From: Cyanobacteria bacterium SBLK
GTDB taxonomy: Bacteria > Cyanobacteriota > Cyanobacteriia > Cyanobacteriales > Spirulinaceae
Assembly (NCBI GenBank): GCA_017746715.1
Contig: JAGHZQ010000037.1
Coordinates: 1 to 64,000 of the forward strand
DNA length: 64,000 nucleotides
Direction: 5' to 3'
Shown here: piece by piece, positions 18,932 through 27,262 of the stretch
Layout: every line of letters begins with the position of its first letter
Position numbering within the stretch: the first letter of the stretch is position 1
Position numbers and translations under genes: made by a program
The notes under the pieces: model-generated
What the model was told of the DNA's origin: nothing
The model's input: the letters and a program-made list of their open reading frames with translations, nothing else
Databases searched by the model: none

Positions 18932-20359
18932 ATGATCGAACGTTTAATTGAAATATTCAGGGCTTCTCTGTTCGAACTTGGGGGACAATCTGTATCGCTG
19001 CTTTGGCTTTTCCAGTTATTTAGCGCATTGCTCATTGTCAGTATTGTCACTCGATTCCTCAAAAGTTTTCTCAAACATCGACTTTTAGTTAAGTTAGGAA
19101 TTGATGGCGGAAATCGAGAAGCGATCGCGACTCTGACCAGTTTTTGCTTGGGAGCATTCGGCTACTTGCTCGTTTTGCAAGCAACGGGTGTCAATCTTTC
19201 CTCGCTTGCGGTCATTATCGGCGGTTTTGGCGTAGGGATTGGTTTTAGCCTGCAAGATATTATTAAAAATTTGCTGAGCGGCCTGACGATTTTAGTCGAA
19301 CGAAAATTACGGGTAGGGGATTTTATTGAATTTGATAATGTTGAAGGCTATATCGAAGAAATTTCTATTCGTTCCACCGTTATTCGTCGTTTAGAAGGTG
19401 CAGAAGTCGTCATTCCCAACTCGCAAATTGCCGAAGAACGAATCACAAACTGGAGCTATCACAATTTTGAAGGTCGGATTGCTATTGAAGTAGGAGTTGC
19501 TTATGGGAGCGATCCCGTCCTCGTCACGGAAACTTTACTCGAAGCCGCCTACTCTCTCAACGAAATTCTCTCAACTCCGCGACCGGAAGTCATGTTTGTC
19601 GGTTTTGGAGATAGTGCTCTTAACTTTGAATTGTGGGCTTGGACAAACCGCATCGATCGCCGTCCTAAAATTAAAAGTCATTTAACCTTTACAGTAGAAT
19701 ATTATCTGCGGCGAAACAAGATCGACATTCCCTTTCCTCAATTGGATTTATGGATGCGATCGCCCGCCGAAAACAGTAACAATTTGCGATCGCCTCAGCC
19801 TATTACCTTACCAGAAAATAAAGAAAATCGAGGACAACCCGCAAAAACCTTGCGTGCTTCTCTCGCACAGATTTCCTATTTCCAAAACCTGAACGAATTG
19901 CAGATGAGAAGTTTCATCGAGATGGGCTATCGCAAGCAGTTTGAGAAATCCGAGATACTCATCCAGCAAGGCGATGTTGTTAGAGAGTTTTGCATCGTAC
20001 TTACGGGGGCGATCGGCGCATTTCATGGAAATGATACTATCGGAAACCCGGAATTTACCTTTGAAGCCGGGATGTATTTTGGCGAACTTCCTTTGATGCT
20101 CGGAATTCCTTCTCCCGGCACCCTAAAAGCACTGGTAAACACAGTTTTGTTTGTCATTGATGTTGCGGGTTTTGAAAAACTATTGCAAGATTATCCAACC
20201 TTAGCAGAAGATATTACCAGCGAACTTGCAAATCGCAAGGAAATGTTGGAAAATCTATACAATATCGATTTAAGCGGATTAAATAAGGAAAACGAACAGA
20301 ATCCAGTCGTTTGGATTCAACAGCGATTCCAACAACTCTTCAACAAAATTTTGAGTTAG
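18932..20359 (+). CDS. MscS-family mechanosensitive channel with C-terminal cyclic-nucleotide-binding-like domain
   Basis: 475 residues. Two or three membrane segments lie before the pore helix GGFGVGIGFSLQDIIKNLLSG (about 98-120). The MscS beta domain follows with VGDFIEFDNVEGYIEEISIRST and VIPNSQIAEERITNWS. From about residue 310 a cNMP-binding beta-roll appears: FEKSEILIQQGDVVREFCIVLTG, then YFGELPLMLGIPSPGT. The phosphate-binding cassette has Gly-Glu but the usual Arg a few residues later is replaced (SPGTLK), so binding of cAMP or cGMP is uncertain. Fusions of MscS with this domain are known in cyanobacteria, where a nucleotide or other ligand is thought to tune gating during osmotic stress. 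It converges on the next gene with a 29-base gap. Confidence 0.92.
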   Translation: MIERLIEIFRASLFELGGQSVSLLWLFQLFSALLIVSIVTRFLKSFLKHRLLVKLGIDGGNREAIATLTSFCLGAFGYLLVLQATGVNLSSLAVIIGGFGVGIGFSLQDIIKNLLSGLTILVERKLRVGDFIEFDNVEGYIEEISIRSTVIRRLEGAEVVIPNSQIAEERITNWSYHNFEGRIAIEVGVAYGSDPVLVTETLLEAAYSLNEILSTPRPEVMFVGFGDSALNFELWAWTNRIDRRPKIKSHLTFTVEYYLRRNKIDIPFPQLDLWMRSPAENSNNLRSPQPITLPENKENRGQPAKTLRASLAQISYFQNLNELQMRSFIEMGYRKQFEKSEILIQQGDVVREFCIVLTGAIGAFHGNDTIGNPEFTFEAGMYFGELPLMLGIPSPGTLKALVNTVLFVIDVAGFEKLLQDYPTLAEDITSELANRKEMLENLYNIDLSGLNKENEQNPVVWIQQRFQQLFNKILS

Positions 20360-20388
20360 CGATCGCCTGGAATCCAAACAGTAAACGA

Positions 20389-21912
20389 CTATTGGGAAGT
20401 AACTTGAGTGACTTGACGCAAAGCGCGAGTTTGATCCATTAATTCTTCCATATCTTCCTCGGATAGACGCTGGACGTAATTGACTTTCACTTCTTCAATT
20501 AAAGCCACAATTAAATACTCCAAGCGATCGAGACTTTGCTTCGCTTTAATTTCGACTTGCATGGATTCAGTAAACGTTGCGACCAAATGCTCTAGTAATT
20601 TATCAAATTCGGGATCTTCTTCAATTAATTTTTTGATTTGCACGTAAACAATCTGATAAATTTGCGAGATGGTTTGTTGTGTTAAATTGGTGGTTGCATC
20701 TTCCACTCCAGGTAACATTTTTAAACTTTGGTAAGCAGGGGTTTCTCTGAGGGTTTTCTCCACGGTATATTGTAGGAGTGCTTCAATATCACTGCGAACG
20801 TCTGGTAACACTTTATTAACGACCAACTGCATCACTAAACGCGTAATTTCTGCCACTTCATTCGTATCATTGAGATCGACATAAGGAGTCGTATTTTGTT
20901 GTGATAAAAAGTTGGTTAATTCTCCTCTTTGAATTGAGCTTTGTACTTGGTTGAGAACCCCAATGACAACAACTTCGGTTAAGTCTTCAGCAATTCCAGC
21001 AACAAACCCTTGACTGGCTTGTTTTTTGATTTTTTGCATATCGATAATTTTAGCTTGATGGAGGCGAATGGCGACCGGAATAATTCGCAGCCAACGCAAG
21101 GGACTCAACCAATAAGGAACGGGAAAAAATAGTAAGATATCATACCAGCGCCAGAGCATGGCATCGCCCCAACTCACCCCTTGACGCTGGCGGCTGATAA
21201 ACCACGATCGCGCCAAAAATTCGAGGAGAAAAAGGGCGGCAAAAGGAAAATCGAGCAGTCCAAAATTATCAAAAGGTTTACCATTTTCGCCAATGGGACG
21301 AAAATAGTTCGTTTCCATCAAAGGACGAATGCGGCGATCGAAAAACTCCAGTTCTTCCGAGGCACCATGACGAGAAAGATATTCTTCCGTCCAAAAAATT
21401 CTAAAGGCTTTTTTAGCAGAACCATTGGCTTCGGGAACGCGATCGCGCATCAAATTTTTAATGCGTTCTAAAGTTCCGGTTTTATTGGCAATCTGAAAGG
21501 GGTTAGTATCGATCATCTCTATACTACGACCCCGTAAATCTTCTAAAATATCTTCAACATCAGGGGTTTGAAAACTATCGAGTTCTTTTTCAAATCGCTC
21601 CACCTGCATTAAATATTCTTGGGTATCGCGATTGGGTTCTATCCCTTTCACGTCATCGTAAAATTCAGCAATGGGTAAATCGTGAATATCCATCGGCTCT
21701 TCAGGAAAGTTATATTCAAAATCTCCCAGTTTTAAGCTAATTAACGAAACGCGACCCTGTAACCAAAAGTCTCGTAAAGGAATATAAGTATAATCAAACA
21801 AAATGACGAGAAAATTGAGAAGGGCAAGCAGTGCCATGACTCGTTCGAACAAAAGATTATTCTTCTTGAGAAAATTGGAGGCGGAGGAAGGAAGTTGTTT
21901 GGAAAGGGTCAT
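20389..21912 (-). CDS. Conserved membrane protein of unknown function
   Basis: 507 residues. Hydrophobic segments lie at about 25-45 (VMALLALLNFLVILF), 222-242 (FPFAALFLLEFLARSWFI) and 262-280 (YDILLFFPVPYWLSPL). Right after the third comes a basic amphipathic stretch (RWLRIIPVAIRLHQAK) that looks like the S4-type helix of ion-transport proteins, though no pore or selectivity filter is visible. The C-terminal half is a long charged helical region. I recognise it only as a cyanobacterial hypothetical, sometimes described as ion-transporter-like. The start is ATG at 21912. The convergent MscS gene suggests, weakly, a link to osmotic or ionic control. Confidence 0.65.
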   Translation of the reverse strand: MTLSKQLPSSASNFLKKNNLLFERVMALLALLNFLVILFDYTYIPLRDFWLQGRVSLISLKLGDFEYNFPEEPMDIHDLPIAEFYDDVKGIEPNRDTQEYLMQVERFEKELDSFQTPDVEDILEDLRGRSIEMIDTNPFQIANKTGTLERIKNLMRDRVPEANGSAKKAFRIFWTEEYLSRHGASEELEFFDRRIRPLMETNYFRPIGENGKPFDNFGLLDFPFAALFLLEFLARSWFISRQRQGVSWGDAMLWRWYDILLFFPVPYWLSPLRWLRIIPVAIRLHQAKIIDMQKIKKQASQGFVAGIAEDLTEVVVIGVLNQVQSSIQRGELTNFLSQQNTTPYVDLNDTNEVAEITRLVMQLVVNKVLPDVRSDIEALLQYTVEKTLRETPAYQSLKMLPGVEDATTNLTQQTISQIYQIVYVQIKKLIEEDPEFDKLLEHLVATFTESMQVEIKAKQSLDRLEYLIVALIEEVKVNYVQRLSEEDMEELMDQTRALRQVTQVTSQ

Positions 21913-22293
21913 GAGAATTGAGAAAATAATGGTAGGTTACAGGTCTTTACTACTTTTGCGGGGATAAAATTGACAATCTCGAGGATTGATAAGGAAAAGA
22001 AAGATAAAAGAACAATTTCCCGCAACTTTTCCCCACTTATAACCTATCGATCGCCGGAAAGATCGCAATAAAACATTTATTCAAGATTATCTCTTTCTAC
22101 TTTTGGGATACTTAAAAGATAAAAAGCGATTTTCTCGATACTTTTGCGAGAGTTCGATCGCCGATCGCTGCTTGAATATTTCCCTGCAAATCTTCAATAT
22201 TTCCAGCGATCGATCGTAACGAGACCTCTTGTTTCTTCTCACCTTCCCCGTCGCGTTCGGTTAAAATTGAGATAACCCTCTGATATTTTGGCT
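21913..22293. promoter_or_regulatory. Divergent intergenic region
   Basis: 381 bases between the membrane-protein gene (minus) and dgkA (plus). It contains several GATCGCCGGA/GCGATCG HIP1-like clusters between 22045 and 22215 but no ORF, RNA or assignable promoter. Confidence 0.3.
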
Positions 22294-22665
22294 ATGTCTA
22301 AGCGATTTCGTTCGTCAGGCTACCATCCCATCCGCAAGTTTAAAGTCATCTTATCCGGTCTTCAGGTTGCGATCGCCACTGATTTTAGCGTTGCTTATAA
22401 GGTCATTTTATCCATACCCGTTTTAGGGCTTGCCTTCTATTTTCGACAATGGATAGACTTTAGCCTGTTATTATTGGCAATGGGACTCATGCTGATTGCC
22501 GAATTGTATAACAGCGCGATCGAGGTTTTGTGCGATTTTGTGGAGCCAAATTACAACGATCGCATCCGAGTCATTAAGGACATTGCCGCAGCCGCAGCCG
22601 GTTTGAGTATTATTGTTTGGGCGACTCTTTTAATTATCGAAAGCATCCGTCTTTTGCAGATATAA
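22294..22665 (+). CDS. dgkA: Diacylglycerol kinase (DgkA) family membrane protein
   Basis: 123 residues from the ATG at 22294 (a TTG two codons earlier is also in frame). Three transmembrane helices and the DgkA signature are visible: AELYNSAIEVLCDF with the catalytic Glu, and DRIRVIKDIAAAAAGLS with the conserved Lys-Asp. The family phosphorylates diacylglycerol or undecaprenol with ATP in the cytoplasmic membrane; in cyanobacteria undecaprenol recycling for envelope polymers is a reasonable guess. Length and topology are normal. No operon partner is evident: the next gene starts 136 bases downstream. Confidence 0.9.
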   Translation: MSKRFRSSGYHPIRKFKVILSGLQVAIATDFSVAYKVILSIPVLGLAFYFRQWIDFSLLLLAMGLMLIAELYNSAIEVLCDFVEPNYNDRIRVIKDIAAAAAGLSIIVWATLLIIESIRLLQI

Positions 22666-22801
22666 ACCAGTCAAATCAATTCAAAATTCAAAATTATTAA
22701 TTCAAAAATGGTCACTCGTTAATCGTCGATGGCGATCGGGTGTTTGGTAATGAGGGGGAAATTTAGGCATTTTCTGCGATCCAATCATTGAGGAATTTTT
22801 G

Positions 22802-23560
22802 ATGATGTTGGTAGTATTGAAACCTTGGAGAATAGGGACGGTTTTCGCGATCGCTCTTTTGGGTTGGGGACTCGGCGTATCAATTCAGTCTACACCTGTT
22901 CGCGCTCAAAGCGATGCAGAGAGGGAATTGTTACAAGAGGTTTTGCCTTTGGGATCGAATGTATTGGCTGCTATTCGCAGAGCACCCTACAGCCAAGTTT
23001 TTTCCGTTATTTTAGAGGATGGTGCAACGGGTTACGGGGTCAAAGATCGCGACTTTAGCGCCAAATATAACGATGTGGGGTTTTATAGCCTTTGGGGCGA
23101 TGTTCCCGAGCAAAACCTCTTACAAGTGGCGGTGTTTTATTGTTTCCGCAACCCCGATCTCACGGATACAGAACTGGAAAAAGTGATTTTAATGGCTGGA
23201 GATCGCTCTCTCGTAACCTTGGTAGAAAGGGCGATCGCGACTCCCACTCAAATCGTAGAAGTGGTTCCAGAGCGCTACGAACCCATATTCTACACCGATC
23301 CCTTTGGCGATCGCGATTGGGGGTATATTTACGACCGATGGGGGCGCGATCGCCACGTGAGCACCATCCGCGTCCCGGCGGTAAAATGCAGTATGGGGGG
23401 AAGTCGCTTCGATTTATTGCCCGTTAAAGAAGCGATCGCTCAACTCCCCGAACAAACTTTAGACGTGCAGTTAATTTTTAGCAATGGGTTGGTGGAAAAT
23501 TGGCGTTTGGGTCGCAAGACGGTGCAACAATTGAAGAACTTGCCGACTTTGAGACGTTAA
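22802..23560 (+). CDS. Secreted conserved cyanobacterial protein
   Basis: 252 residues from the first ATG at 22802; a preceding TTG is less likely. A signal peptide is clear: basic start, hydrophobic core RIGTVFAIALLGWGLGVS, and a probable cleavage after VRAQ. The mature part has no membrane segment. It contains GYGVKDRDFSAKYNDVGFYSLWGD and a late KCSMGGSRFDLLPVKEAI, with two Cys residues that could pair in the periplasm. I recognise it only as a hypothetical protein; no enzymatic motif is visible. The decayed toxin gene on the other strand begins 13 bases after its stop. Confidence 0.65.
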   Translation: MMLVVLKPWRIGTVFAIALLGWGLGVSIQSTPVRAQSDAERELLQEVLPLGSNVLAAIRRAPYSQVFSVILEDGATGYGVKDRDFSAKYNDVGFYSLWGDVPEQNLLQVAVFYCFRNPDLTDTELEKVILMAGDRSLVTLVERAIATPTQIVEVVPERYEPIFYTDPFGDRDWGYIYDRWGRDRHVSTIRVPAVKCSMGGSRFDLLPVKEAIAQLPEQTLDVQLIFSNGLVENWRLGRKTVQQLKNLPTLRR

Positions 23561-23573
23561 ATTGTATCTCAGT

Positions 23574-23869
23574 TCAGTTTCGTTCTTGCCATGATTTCGG
23601 ATCTCGCCGACCGTGAAAAATAGCTGTTACAATAATTCGACTCGAAACGATTCGATAATAGATGGCATAGGGAAAACGCTTGACGATCGCTCGCCTGATA
23701 TCGCGATAGACGACTGCATAAGATTTGGGCAGCAAACAAATGCGATCGAGAATTTCATTGATACAACTAAAAAATTATCGCCGAGTCCCTGTTTTTGGCT
23801 TTCGTACCAATCGTAAGCCTCGTTCAGTTCTTCGCGTACTTCTGGACGAAATACCAAGACATAATTCAT
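23574..23869 (-). pseudogene. RelE/ParE-family toxin, frameshifted
   Basis: From ATG 23869 the frame reads MNYVLVFRPEVREELNEAYD and a GLGDNF block typical of ParE-type toxins, then goes out of frame at a run of six A on the plus strand (23769-23774). Adding one base there restores a normal toxin: CINEILDRICLLPKSYAVVY, then RRAIVKRFPYAIYY, and an end in HGRRDPKSWQERN with stop at 23574-23576. The restored length of about 98 residues fits the family. So it is either a real one-base deletion inactivating the toxin, a slippage-phased gene, or a base-calling error in a homopolymer. It overlaps its antitoxin by ATGA. Confidence 0.85.
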
Positions 23870-24090
23870 TTTTTTGCTTGAATAGATGCTTTGATTTCTT
23901 CCCAAGTCATGACGTTTTCTGGATTTGCTTCAGAATCTTCAATTCTGCGATCGAGTTCCTGTTTTTGCGTTTCCGTCAGATCCGGGTAAATTTGTTCGGC
24001 AGCAATGCCATCCCAAATGGCTTGCACGAGATCGATTCTTTCTTCGATGCTGAGGGTGGCAATTTCATTTAAGGTGGCGGTAATATTCAT
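23866..24090 (-). CDS. Addiction-module antitoxin (unstable antitoxin family)
   Basis: 74 residues from the ATG at 24090; the longer open frame upstream is not family-like. The sequence TLSIEERIDLVQAIWDGIAAE followed by LTETQKQELDRRIEDSEANP and MTWEEIKASIQAKK is the PF09720 antitoxin pattern that pairs with RelE/ParE toxins. The stop overlaps the toxin start by four bases, the usual translational coupling. With the toxin frameshifted, the antitoxin may be retained as a relic or because it neutralises a related toxin elsewhere. Confidence 0.88.
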   Translation of the reverse strand: MNITATLNEIATLSIEERIDLVQAIWDGIAAEQIYPDLTETQKQELDRRIEDSEANPENVMTWEEIKASIQAKK

Positions 24091-24445
24091 ATTGAGATAT
24101 TCAAGGCGCGATCGCACCCAATGAATTGATTGTTGCAACTCGAATAATTGTATCTTATTTCTCGGTGGCGGCGATCGGGTTGGGAGAGTTGAAGCAAGCG
24201 TATTGAAGAATTGCGAGGAATTAGACGCGGATGCGAAAGCCCTTTTCGACAAGAATTTTCAGCATTCTAAAAAGGACAAGTGCATAAATCTAAAAATCGC
24301 TCTCAAGTCATTGTGAAGTCTTTAGCACTTGTCCCGACGCAGTGAGATTCCTCCGCAGGCGTCCTCGAATTCTTCAAGCTGCGTAAAATTGAGATCGAAT
24401 CGCCTCTCGCGTTTATTTTCGCTAACAAAAGCAAATTGAAAAACA
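24091..24445. other. Intergenic region between two toxin-antitoxin remnants
   Basis: 355 bases between divergent antitoxin genes. It holds a pair of perfect ten-base inverted arms, GGACAAGTGC at 24274-24283 and GCACTTGTCC at 24325-24334, 41 bases apart, in an AT-rich setting. This could be a regulator site or the edge of a decayed small element. No ORF of note. Confidence 0.35.
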
Positions 24446-24682
24446 ATGTCAGATTCTCTTTTACAACGAATTACTCATAACCCCGACATTTGCCACGGAA
24501 AACCTTGTATTCGAGGGTTACGCTATCCTGTTGAATTTGTTCTCGAACTTCTCAGTTCTGGGATGACAATTGAAGAAATTCTAGCAGATTATGAAGATTT
24601 AGAACCCGACGATCTCTATGCGTCTCTCTTATTTGCAGCACGACTGACTCAAGTTAAAAGCATCTACAAAATTGCCTCATGA
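24446..24682 (+). CDS. DUF433 domain antitoxin
   Basis: 78 residues. ITHNPDICHGKPCIRGLRYPV, then SGMTIEEILADYEDLEPDDL and a final hydrophobic helix, are the full DUF433 pattern (PF04255), a small helix-turn-helix family that acts as antitoxin or autoregulator beside DUF5615/Mut7-C-type PIN toxins. Its stop overlaps by ATGA with the start of the toxin remnant, so the pair was originally translationally coupled. Confidence 0.88.
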   Translation: MSDSLLQRITHNPDICHGKPCIRGLRYPVEFVLELLSSGMTIEEILADYEDLEPDDLYASLLFAARLTQVKSIYKIAS

Positions 24683-24729
24683 AATTTTTAATTGAAATCA
24701 ACCGAGATACAATCATCGTTCATCAATAG
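24679..24729 (+). pseudogene. DUF5615 PIN-like toxin remnant with large internal deletion
   Basis: A 16-codon frame starting by ATGA overlap with the DUF433 gene. It reads MKFL, which is how DUF5615 toxins begin, and then directly IEINRDTIIVHQ, which resembles their C-terminal end. The roughly 95 residues between, with the acidic PIN catalytic sites, are gone, in frame. This is inferred from memory of the family ends. Confidence 0.6.
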
Positions 24730-24732
24730 CGA

Positions 24733-25284
24733 TTAAAACAAAAAACACTCATCCTCCGTACAAACGCCATCTAAACGACGATCCCAAGGATCTGTAGGAA
24801 GTTCGCCAACGAGAGCAAACTGAAAAACAACCCCGATCGCAATCTTATCTTGCCATTCCGGTAACGCTAACATCCGATCGTAGTAGCCTCCCCCATATCC
24901 CAAACGATACCCAGCGCGATCGCAGGACACCGCCGGAACGAGAATTAAATCCACTGTTTTTGCCTCTAAGAGGGGTAAATTAGCATCGGGTTCAAAAATG
25001 CCATAAGCCCCCGCTTTCAAGCCATTATCGGGCTGCCAGCTATGCCAGAGGAGAGATTTATCGACACATCGAGGCAATCCCCATTGTTTGTTCTCCTTCC
25101 CAAACAAAACACTCAAATCCGGCTCTTGACGAAAACTGGTATAAGCGAGAACTATCTTTGCAGAGGCAAACGCGGGGAAATTTTGTAATTGAGAACAGAG
25201 GCGATCGCTCTTTTCTTGCCAGCTTTCTCGCGTCATTGCCTGTCTTTGCTGCAAAAATTGACGGCGTAAGGCTTTTTTCTTCAT
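24733..25284 (-). CDS. 5-formyltetrahydrofolate cyclo-ligase
   Basis: 183 residues, normal length. The enzyme converts 5-formyl-THF to 5,10-methenyl-THF with ATP, salvaging a folate storage form. The N-terminal KKKALRRQFLQQRQAM, the central DLILVPAVSCDRAGYRLGYG and the signature GGGYYDRMLAL (ATP-phosphate binding) are all present, as is the C-terminal PWDRRLDGVCTE. Start: ATG at 25284. It appears monocistronic. Confidence 0.95.
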   Translation of the reverse strand: MKKKALRRQFLQQRQAMTRESWQEKSDRLCSQLQNFPAFASAKIVLAYTSFRQEPDLSVLFGKENKQWGLPRCVDKSLLWHSWQPDNGLKAGAYGIFEPDANLPLLEAKTVDLILVPAVSCDRAGYRLGYGGGYYDRMLALPEWQDKIAIGVVFQFALVGELPTDPWDRRLDGVCTEDECFLF

Positions 25285-25338
25285 CTTTGAAAATTTTTAT
25301 CAGACCTCAAGCAAGTTATTTTAATTATCAATTATCAA

Positions 25339-26049
25339 CTATCTTTGATTGCGATATGCTTGCCATGCGAGGGCTAAAAGAGCAGCATCATTACGATCGC
25401 GATCGCTCGATCGCATTGCCCTTAAAAAGCGATCGCATTCGCTGCGACTAACATAGGTGCATCCCCAAGAAATCAAACGATCGCGATCGAGGCGATCTCC
25501 GTCGGGTTTGTACCAACTCCCCCCAAATTTCGCATTAACTCCATTGGGATACTTCCAAACCGAGCCAAAACTGGCATATTCCCCGTTAGGATAGCGCCAA
25601 TCTCGTCCGGCACGTACCTGCTGCCCGTTAGGATAGTGCCACGATGAGCCAAACTTTACCACCTGTCCGTTTGCATAGCGCCAAACTCCCGATCGCCTCG
25701 TCGTATATTCCGAACAAAATATCTGTGCTTCCCCCGCAACCATGCGCGCTAAAACGCTATTGCCTTCCGCCACCCTTGCCAATTGCGCCATAATGCTTAA
25801 ATGGGAGCAAGTCGAATCTTCCTCGGGAGAAGGACGGGTGCGACGACAATAACGCCTTTCGAGAATCGCTAAATTGCCATCGTCTAACCCTTCCGCTTGG
25901 AGAATTTGACGCGATCGCCGAATCTCCCAACAGCGCTGAGAAATTGCTAAAGCGCGATCGCTATTGGGAAAAGGAATTAGAGAATAAATCAAAGACAAAA
26001 GCAGAGAATGAGCAATCAAGAATAGACCACAGGACAATCGATTTTGCAT
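25339..26049 (-). CDS. Secreted protein with five 14-residue W-x-Y-P-N-G repeats
   Basis: 236 residues. A signal peptide or N-terminal anchor (LFLIAHSLLLSLIYSLIPF) precedes a Cys-containing helical part (about 36-115). From Trp123 five repeats start exactly every 14 residues (Trp123, 137, 151, 165, 179) with the consensus W-x-Y-P-N-G followed by x-x-x-F/A-G-x. The spacing suggests a small beta-hairpin array, similar in style to MORN or beta-solenoid repeats but not clearly either. The C-terminus has two Cys and many Asp/Arg residues. Function unknown; an outer-envelope binding role is only a guess. The first ATG at 26049 gives the signal peptide. Confidence 0.7.
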   Translation of the reverse strand: MQNRLSCGLFLIAHSLLLSLIYSLIPFPNSDRALAISQRCWEIRRSRQILQAEGLDDGNLAILERRYCRRTRPSPEEDSTCSHLSIMAQLARVAEGNSVLARMVAGEAQIFCSEYTTRRSGVWRYANGQVVKFGSSWHYPNGQQVRAGRDWRYPNGEYASFGSVWKYPNGVNAKFGGSWYKPDGDRLDRDRLISWGCTYVSRSECDRFLRAMRSSDRDRNDAALLALAWQAYRNQR

Positions 26050-26086
26050 CTTTCCTCTTATATAACCAGTTGATTTTTTTGTTTTA

Positions 26087-27001
26087 TTAAAAGCGAATAC
26101 TCGTATAAGATTCTTTTCCTTTAGATAAATATAAATTAAGTAAAGAGAGAGAGAAAATAATCAAAAATAAAACCAATCCCATCGTACAAGCATAGCTAAT
26201 TTCTAAATTTGTAAATGCCTGTTCGTAAATATAATATACGACCGTTTTCGAACTATCCTGCGGTCCGCCTCGGGTCATGATATACACTTCTTCAAATACT
26301 TTCGTAGCGGAAATTGCCGAAATCACCGCCACCAATACCAAATAAGGACGCATTAAAGGAATTGTAATATCCCAATGCTTTCGCCAGCCATCAGAGCCAT
26401 CAATAGCGGCAGCTTCATATAACTCTGCGGGAATAGATTGTAACCCCGCTAAATAAATTACCATGTAATAACCCAACCCCTTCCATATCGTCACCAACAT
26501 GACACTCCAGAGGGAATATTGGGGACTGGTTAACCAACGAACTCCCGACTCAAACCCCACCATTTTTAACAGTTGATTGAAAACCCCATTAGAAGCATAA
26601 AGGGCATTCCAAGCAATACCCGCCACCACCATCGAAACCACAACCGGCGTATAAAACGACATCCGAAACCAGTGCATTCCCTTGAGTTTTTGATTGACCA
26701 AAATTGCCAAACCCAACGGCGCGATCGCCAGCACCGGAACTGCCCCCAAAAGATAAAGTAAGGTATTGCCAAGGGTCTTCCAAAAAACGCGATCGCCCGC
26801 CAAACGACGGAAATTTTCCCAGCCGATCCACTGAGGCATCTGAGTTAAATCGTATTCGTAGCGGGCAAAACTTAAAGAAAATGCTTGCAGAGCGGGCAAA
26901 AACACCGTTAGGGTTAAAATAGCTAAAGCCGGGAATAAGAATAAATAAGGAGTAAAAGGCAGACGATGCAAAATTGGCGATCGCAAAGGCAACTTACGCA
27001 T
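26087..27001 (-). CDS. Sugar-type ABC transporter permease (MalF/UgpA class)
   Basis: 304 residues with six predicted membrane helices. The EAA loop reads EAAAIDGSDGWRKHWDITIPL, the site that contacts the ATPase. LTVFLPALQAFSLSFARYEY near the N-terminus is typical of MalF-type permeases for sugars or glycerol-phosphate. No binding protein, second permease or ATPase lies beside it, so it must work with subunits encoded elsewhere; dispersed sugar ABC subunits are common in cyanobacteria. Start: ATG at 27001. The substrate cannot be named from the sequence. Confidence 0.9.
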   Translation of the reverse strand: MRKLPLRSPILHRLPFTPYLFLFPALAILTLTVFLPALQAFSLSFARYEYDLTQMPQWIGWENFRRLAGDRVFWKTLGNTLLYLLGAVPVLAIAPLGLAILVNQKLKGMHWFRMSFYTPVVVSMVVAGIAWNALYASNGVFNQLLKMVGFESGVRWLTSPQYSLWSVMLVTIWKGLGYYMVIYLAGLQSIPAELYEAAAIDGSDGWRKHWDITIPLMRPYLVLVAVISAISATKVFEEVYIMTRGGPQDSSKTVVYYIYEQAFTNLEISYACTMGLVLFLIIFSLSLLNLYLSKGKESYTSIRF

Positions 27002-27262
27002 AAATTTCTCAAAAAAATGTAGTTAGATTAACAGTTTTCAGCTTTTTAACTATAGTTTAATTTAATTACTGACAAGGTAACGGATAAAATAGCTGGCAAA
27101 CTTTTAACCCCGATTTTTTAACGCGATCGCCGAGTAAATCGATCGAGATCGAGAGAAGCTGCGGTGCACTCAAAAGCAGCAATTGCCGTTCCCTAGAATT
27201 TTGCTAACCCGTCTGACCCCCTCACGCCTCATTGGTGCAAGGCAACCGTCACGCGAACGCTT

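Noticed and set aside
24088..24252. N-terminal extension of the antitoxin
   Set aside because: Residues before the Met at 24090 do not match the family, and an ATG is present at the proper start.
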